Assembly: GCA_965229645.1 (NCBI GenBank)
Contig: OZ245893.1
Span: forward strand, 1,302,001-1,366,000
Length of the DNA stretch: 64,000 bases
Reading direction: 5' to 3'
Source of the DNA: CAXQZM01 sp965229645
Lineage (GTDB): Bacteria > Pseudomonadota > Alphaproteobacteria > UBA7985
The notes under the pieces are model-generated. The model had not been told where the DNA came from. It saw nothing but the letters and a program-made list of their open reading frames with translations, and searched no databases. Positions 59,086-64,000 of this stretch are shown piece by piece; the first letter of the stretch is position 1; each line of letters opens with the position of its first letter. The position numbers and the translations under genes were made by a program.

Positions 59086-59463
59086 CTAGTATTCAAGGGC
59101 TTCAACGGTATCTATAGCCAAAGCTATTCTAGTACCGTCTATGCTAATTATGCCAGTCGCTTCAATTCTACAAAATTCATCAATTGATCCAAAGGAAATC
59201 CAATCAACATCGGCCTCACAGTTCTGCTCTATTTCCTCCCTAACACGTCGTCCCGCATCCATTATCACCCAGTATCCTTGCTTTTGAGCATCATAAAAGC
59301 GGAAACTATAGTCGCTAGAACCAAGTGAGCTGTCATCAAATGCTATATTTCCTGAGAGCGTCACTTCAGTTCTGTTAAAAGCCTTAACTGCTTCACTAAC
59401 TTCTGGCGCTTGTGCAAAAGCAGTTGAGGTTATTAGCGATCCAACAAAGATCAATTTTCGCAT
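59086..59463 (-). CDS. Small exported protein
   Basis: A 125-residue protein with a signal peptide (MRKLIFVGSLITSTAFAQA) and a strand-rich mature part containing two Cys (QNCEADVDW, EFCRIEATG) that could form a disulfide. AGGAGG lies six bases before ATG 59463. It heads a two-gene unit with the membrane protein at 58603. Function unknown. Confidence 0.6.
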   Translation of the reverse strand: MRKLIFVGSLITSTAFAQAPEVSEAVKAFNRTEVTLSGNIAFDDSSLGSSDYSFRFYDAQKQGYWVIMDAGRRVREEIEQNCEADVDWISFGSIDEFCRIEATGIISIDGTRIALAIDTVEALEY

Positions 59464-59970
59464 TGTCGTCCTCCTGTTTTGACAATACCCAACCCCGACT
59501 GGCGTTGGGCGTTTAACCCCATGCCAACAGAGGAACACACGCCCCACGCTCTCCTTCATACACGGGCTTGTATGAGGTGAGACGCTCGACCTAGTGGACC
59601 TTCTGCTCGCTTATGTAGTTGCAATTCCAGGTTAAGGGGCTTGCAATATGCTTGACGCTATTAGATCAACAGGAACATTGCAAGACGCTTCAACTATGCA
59701 AAATTCCAACGGAAAACTAAATTGCCCTTATGCCCGACCCTCCCCTTGAAGGCGTGCCTTCGGGCGTCGTTTGACACGGTACAAGGTTTGTGCCGTCTGT
59801 GCTTCCTGCCACCTACCAGGCTGGATCCTGCGACTTCGCTTCACTATACGCAGGATGCACGTTAGGTGGGGGCGCTTATGCTCGGGTCTGGCGCTCGGAC
59901 GCAGGTCAGTCAGTAGGTCAGTTCGTCTTTCCAACACTGCCAGTTTGGCCCATGAGTCTTGTCCAAGGCC
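59464..59970. other. Intergenic region before fumarase
   Basis: About 500 bases with no gene supported. It contains a hairpin-like CCCTCCCCTTGAAGGCGTGC and a GGATCCTGCG...CGCAGGATGC stem near 59821-59858; either could end the fumarase transcript on the minus strand. Confidence 0.45.
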
Positions 59971-61563
<1,593 letters not shown>

Positions 61564-61743
61564 AGGGCGGGTTTAGGCCTAAAAACGGCCTTTGCCCACT
61601 GGCCGTGCGGGCGGAAACAGGGAATTTTTGCAAAATCGGATAAAATGGGGGGTTTGGGTCGATCCATTTCGGAAGTTGGGGCCTTTGAACCGGTGGTTGG
61701 CGCCCAGTTTCATCTCCGTGAAGATTGGGCTAAATACTTGGTT

Positions 61744-62835
61744 ATGACCGATCCGTTTATTGTGCGTATGGACCCGCCGCTCCGCGCCGTTGATCAGGGG
61801 CCTTTGGCGGACTTGACCCTGGCGGTCAAAGATATTTTTGACTTGGCGGGCTACCCGACCCTCAATGGCCTCAAAGATTGGCCCGACCCAGCGCCCAAAC
61901 GCGAAACGGCGCCGCTGGTGCAGCGGTTGATGGACCTGGGGATGCAAGTGGCTGGGAAAGTCATCACCGAACAGCTCGCGCATTCGACCATCGGCATCAA
62001 CCCCGACTACGGCACCCCCCCCAACGTCCGCCATCGCGACCGAGTGCCTGGCGGGTCGTCGAGCGGGTCAGGCAGCGCCGTGGCCTTGGGGCTCTGTGAC
62101 GTGGGCCTTGGGTCGGACACAGGCGGGTCGGTCCGGATCCCTGCTGCTTATCAGGGAATTTGGGGCCTGCGCCCGACGCTCGGCACGCTCCCGCTCGACG
62201 GGGCTATGGAACTGGCGCCGAGCTTTGATACCCCAGGGTTCTTGACTCGGGATTTATCGACGCTGCGCCGCGTGCACCAGGCCCTCGACCCAAGCCCAGC
62301 CAAGACCTTGACCTTGCGGGTCCCCACGGCGGTTTGGGCCTTTTACGACTTGCCTGTTCCGATCAGGGCACCCGCGGTGGACTTGCCTTGGGACCAGGCC
62401 ATGGCGACGCGTATCTCGCGGGCCTTTCGCTTTGCCCAAGCGCGCGAAGTTACCGAACGGCTGGGGCATCTGGCCGACGACGAGCGCCTGAACCTGCACC
62501 CCATGATTCGCGAACGCCTGCGCTGGAACAGAAACGTGACGCTGGCGCAGAAGGTTGAGGCCTTTGCGGCGATTGAGCCTGACTTGGCCCGCTTGCGGGA
62601 AATTTTGGCCGAGGGGACGGCGCTGGTCTGGCCGACCATCGCCGAGCTGCCGCCGCTGATCGAGGTCGGCAACACTTGGGGTGAAGCCAAGCGCGCGCAG
62701 CAGTTTGCCCTCACCGCCCCCGCGGGTCTCCTGAGCGCGCCGCAATTGCACTGCCCCGTCGGCACCTTGGGGTTCTCCCTGATCGGGACCCCTGGCACCG
62801 ATCTCGACCTGCTTGAGACAGCGCAAAATCTTTAA
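61744..62835 (+). CDS. Amidase-signature-family enzyme
   Basis: A 363-residue amidase-signature (AS) enzyme, short for the family (usual about 400-500). The Ser-cisSer-Lys triad is Lys29 (LAVKDIFD), the Ser cluster GGSSSGSGSAVALG (about 104-117), and Ser129 in DTGGSVRIPA. The start is taken at ATG 61744, where the family resemblance starts (MTDPFIVRMDPPL); an open frame continues 33 codons upstream. Its substrate amide is not predictable. The stop overlaps the convergent mutarotase gene by four bases. Confidence 0.85.
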   Translation: MTDPFIVRMDPPLRAVDQGPLADLTLAVKDIFDLAGYPTLNGLKDWPDPAPKRETAPLVQRLMDLGMQVAGKVITEQLAHSTIGINPDYGTPPNVRHRDRVPGGSSSGSGSAVALGLCDVGLGSDTGGSVRIPAAYQGIWGLRPTLGTLPLDGAMELAPSFDTPGFLTRDLSTLRRVHQALDPSPAKTLTLRVPTAVWAFYDLPVPIRAPAVDLPWDQAMATRISRAFRFAQAREVTERLGHLADDERLNLHPMIRERLRWNRNVTLAQKVEAFAAIEPDLARLREILAEGTALVWPTIAELPPLIEVGNTWGEAKRAQQFALTAPAGLLSAPQLHCPVGTLGFSLIGTPGTDLDLLETAQNL

Positions 62836-63719
62836 ATTTCAAATCGATACTCGATCCGACGCGTCCAGACACAACGAGGGCGCAGCACGTTAGACGGTTC
62901 GTCGGGCACGTTGAGGGCGTCGTTGGCGCTTTGCGGTTCCAGGCACAGGTGGCTTGGATAGCCATTATAGACCTGCACATGGCTGGCGTCCGACCAGACG
63001 GTCATGGCGAAACCTGCGCCGCGCTGGTCCAGGCGCGCCAAAGGCCGCATCCCCGCCCCTGGCACCAGGACGCAGTGATCGAGCGCCTGGTCGAGCGCCA
63101 AAGAGACGGGCGCGTACCCGCCTAGGGGAATAAGGGCCGCATCGACGCGCTGCGCCTGGTCGCCATGGAGGGTCAGATGCGGCGTGAACAGCCGCCAGTA
63201 GGGATGGTGCGTCAGGTTGATAGGGGTGCGGGTGCGGCTGCGCGCCGTCAGGTCCAGCCTCAGGGTAAGAGGCTGCGGTAGCGAGTAGGTCGCCGCCGCC
63301 GTGACCTGGCCTGGAAACCCTTGATCGCCGTGGGGCGAGCGCAAGCAGAATGTGCTGCCGCCCGCCCAGCGCCACACGACTTGACCAAACCCCGCAGGGC
63401 CGCCGTGCAAGGTATGGACCCCGTCGTTGCGCGCAAGGCGCACCTGTCGCGCCGCAAGCGGGAACCGCCCACGGCGAATACGTCCCGCGACGCGTCCGAC
63501 AACGGCCCCGACCTGCGTGGGATTGGGAAGGTAGGCGGCGGCGGCACCCAAATCGCGCACGAGCCGAATGGGCGCTGCCCCAGGACGTCTGAGGGTCAGG
63601 GATTGCAAAGCGGCACCCGGACCGATCACCGTGGCGCTCAGATGGCGGGAAGACAGGCGGCAAATTTTTAGGGGATTGTGGCGGTCGGCGCGCGGGGGGA
63701 CCTTGCTCGGTACTTTCAC
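62832..63719 (-). CDS. Aldose 1-epimerase (mutarotase) family protein
   Basis: A 295-residue galactose-mutarotase-like protein. HTLHGGPAGFGQVVW holds the first catalytic His, INLTHHPYWRLF the second, and HLCLEPQSANDALN the Glu that acts as base. Full length for the family. It interconverts alpha and beta aldoses. It ends four bases inside the amidase gene and starts near the parE stop. Start ATG 63719. Confidence 0.9.
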   Translation of the reverse strand: MKVPSKVPPRADRHNPLKICRLSSRHLSATVIGPGAALQSLTLRRPGAAPIRLVRDLGAAAAYLPNPTQVGAVVGRVAGRIRRGRFPLAARQVRLARNDGVHTLHGGPAGFGQVVWRWAGGSTFCLRSPHGDQGFPGQVTAAATYSLPQPLTLRLDLTARSRTRTPINLTHHPYWRLFTPHLTLHGDQAQRVDAALIPLGGYAPVSLALDQALDHCVLVPGAGMRPLARLDQRGAGFAMTVWSDASHVQVYNGYPSHLCLEPQSANDALNVPDEPSNVLRPRCVWTRRIEYRFEI

Positions 63720-63746
63720 GAAGGGGCCTCGGGGTCCTGGACGAAT

Positions 63747-64000
63747 CTATACGTCCAAATCCTGCACGAAACCCGCGTTGGCTTGGATGAAGTCGAATCG
63801 ATGTTCGGCCTTTTTGCCCATGAGCTTATCGACCAGGTGATCGAGGGGAATGTCGATCCCGACCATCGGGGTGGCGGCGAAAGCGCCGTCGCGCAGGGTG
63901 ACTTGGTAGAGATTGCGGGTGTCGGGGTGCATGGTTGTGGCCCGCAACTGCGCGGGCAACATCTCGCCCAGGCCTTTGAACCGCGATATGTCAACTTTGC
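63747..64000 (-). CDS. parE: DNA topoisomerase IV subunit B, C-terminal end (cut by window end)
   Basis: The last 83 or so residues of a type IIA topoisomerase B subunit. The frame enters from the window edge reading KVDISRFKGLGEMLPAQLRA, the conserved FKGLGEM segment of the TOPRIM/C-terminal region, and ends HRFDFIQANAGFVQDLDV. The ending 'FI..NA.FVQDLDV' is typical of ParE rather than GyrB. The ATPase and most of the TOPRIM domain are outside the window. Confidence 0.9.
   Translation of the reverse strand, partial: KVDISRFKGLGEMLPAQLRATTMHPDTRNLYQVTLRDGAFAATPMVGIDIPLDHLVDKLMGKKAEHRFDFIQANAGFVQDLDV

Overview
The window is about 64 kb of a GC-rich alphaproteobacterial chromosome. Ordinary housekeeping genes lie at both ends, and a long accessory region of prophage, toxin and mobile-element DNA lies between them. 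The lineage is inferred from gene content: paired PII genes (glnK-amtB and glnB-glnA), class I fumarase, a CHCC zinc-finger protein, a DUF6456-like protein and ParE. tRNA-His keeps a template-encoded G-1 opposite C73, which fits a Rhodospirillales-like or other early-branching alphaproteobacterium better than the Rhizobiales/Rhodobacterales clade that lacks G-1. Genus cannot be told from sequence alone.

Layout. 1-1.5 kb: end of a phosphonate-biosynthesis operon (phosphonopyruvate decarboxylase, phosphonoacetaldehyde reductase). 1.8-21.7 kb, minus strand: structural module of a P22-like (short-tailed) prophage, from terminase through portal, scaffold, coat, adaptor and hub genes to ejection-type proteins. 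It looks defective: terL has an in-frame amber codon, the S74-chaperone tail gene is split by a 162-bp MITE, and an IS66 remnant sits between terL and portal. 21.8-32 kb: an AT-rich island of candidate toxin genes, small membrane (possible immunity) genes, a 1.2-kb direct repeat and IS66/IS21 debris. 32.3-36.8 kb: an RND efflux pump and its adaptor. 37.2-43.6 kb: a second phage-like block with holin-like, DUF6456-like, replication, BrnT/BrnA, S24 repressor and pentapeptide-repeat genes, interrupted by an IS630 element. An intact ISAs1-family IS follows. 45-46.4 kb: DUF4760 and DUF2726 genes. 46.8-64 kb: core genes, namely amtB-glnK, a UbiH-like monooxygenase, a VWA lipoprotein, trm112, a LON-domain protein, cnoX, a ProX-type deacylase, trxB, glnA-glnB, tRNA-His, tRNA-Thr, fumarase, an amidase, a mutarotase and the 3' end of parE.

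Nitrogen control is the clearest functional unit. Both PII genes have a well-formed sigma-54 promoter; glnK is followed by amtB and glnB by glnA. GlnA has Tyr397 and both PII proteins have Tyr51, the usual modification sites.

The strongest unexplained signal is a dispersed 170-330 bp modular repeat present nine times. It has ATACCARCGG ends and is built of consecutive hairpins. Two copies interrupt recognisable transposase genes, which shows that the repeat itself moves. A second, unrelated MITE has the same ends as the resident ISAs1-family element and a perfect 10-bp target duplication. No CRISPR array, rRNA gene or integrase was seen.
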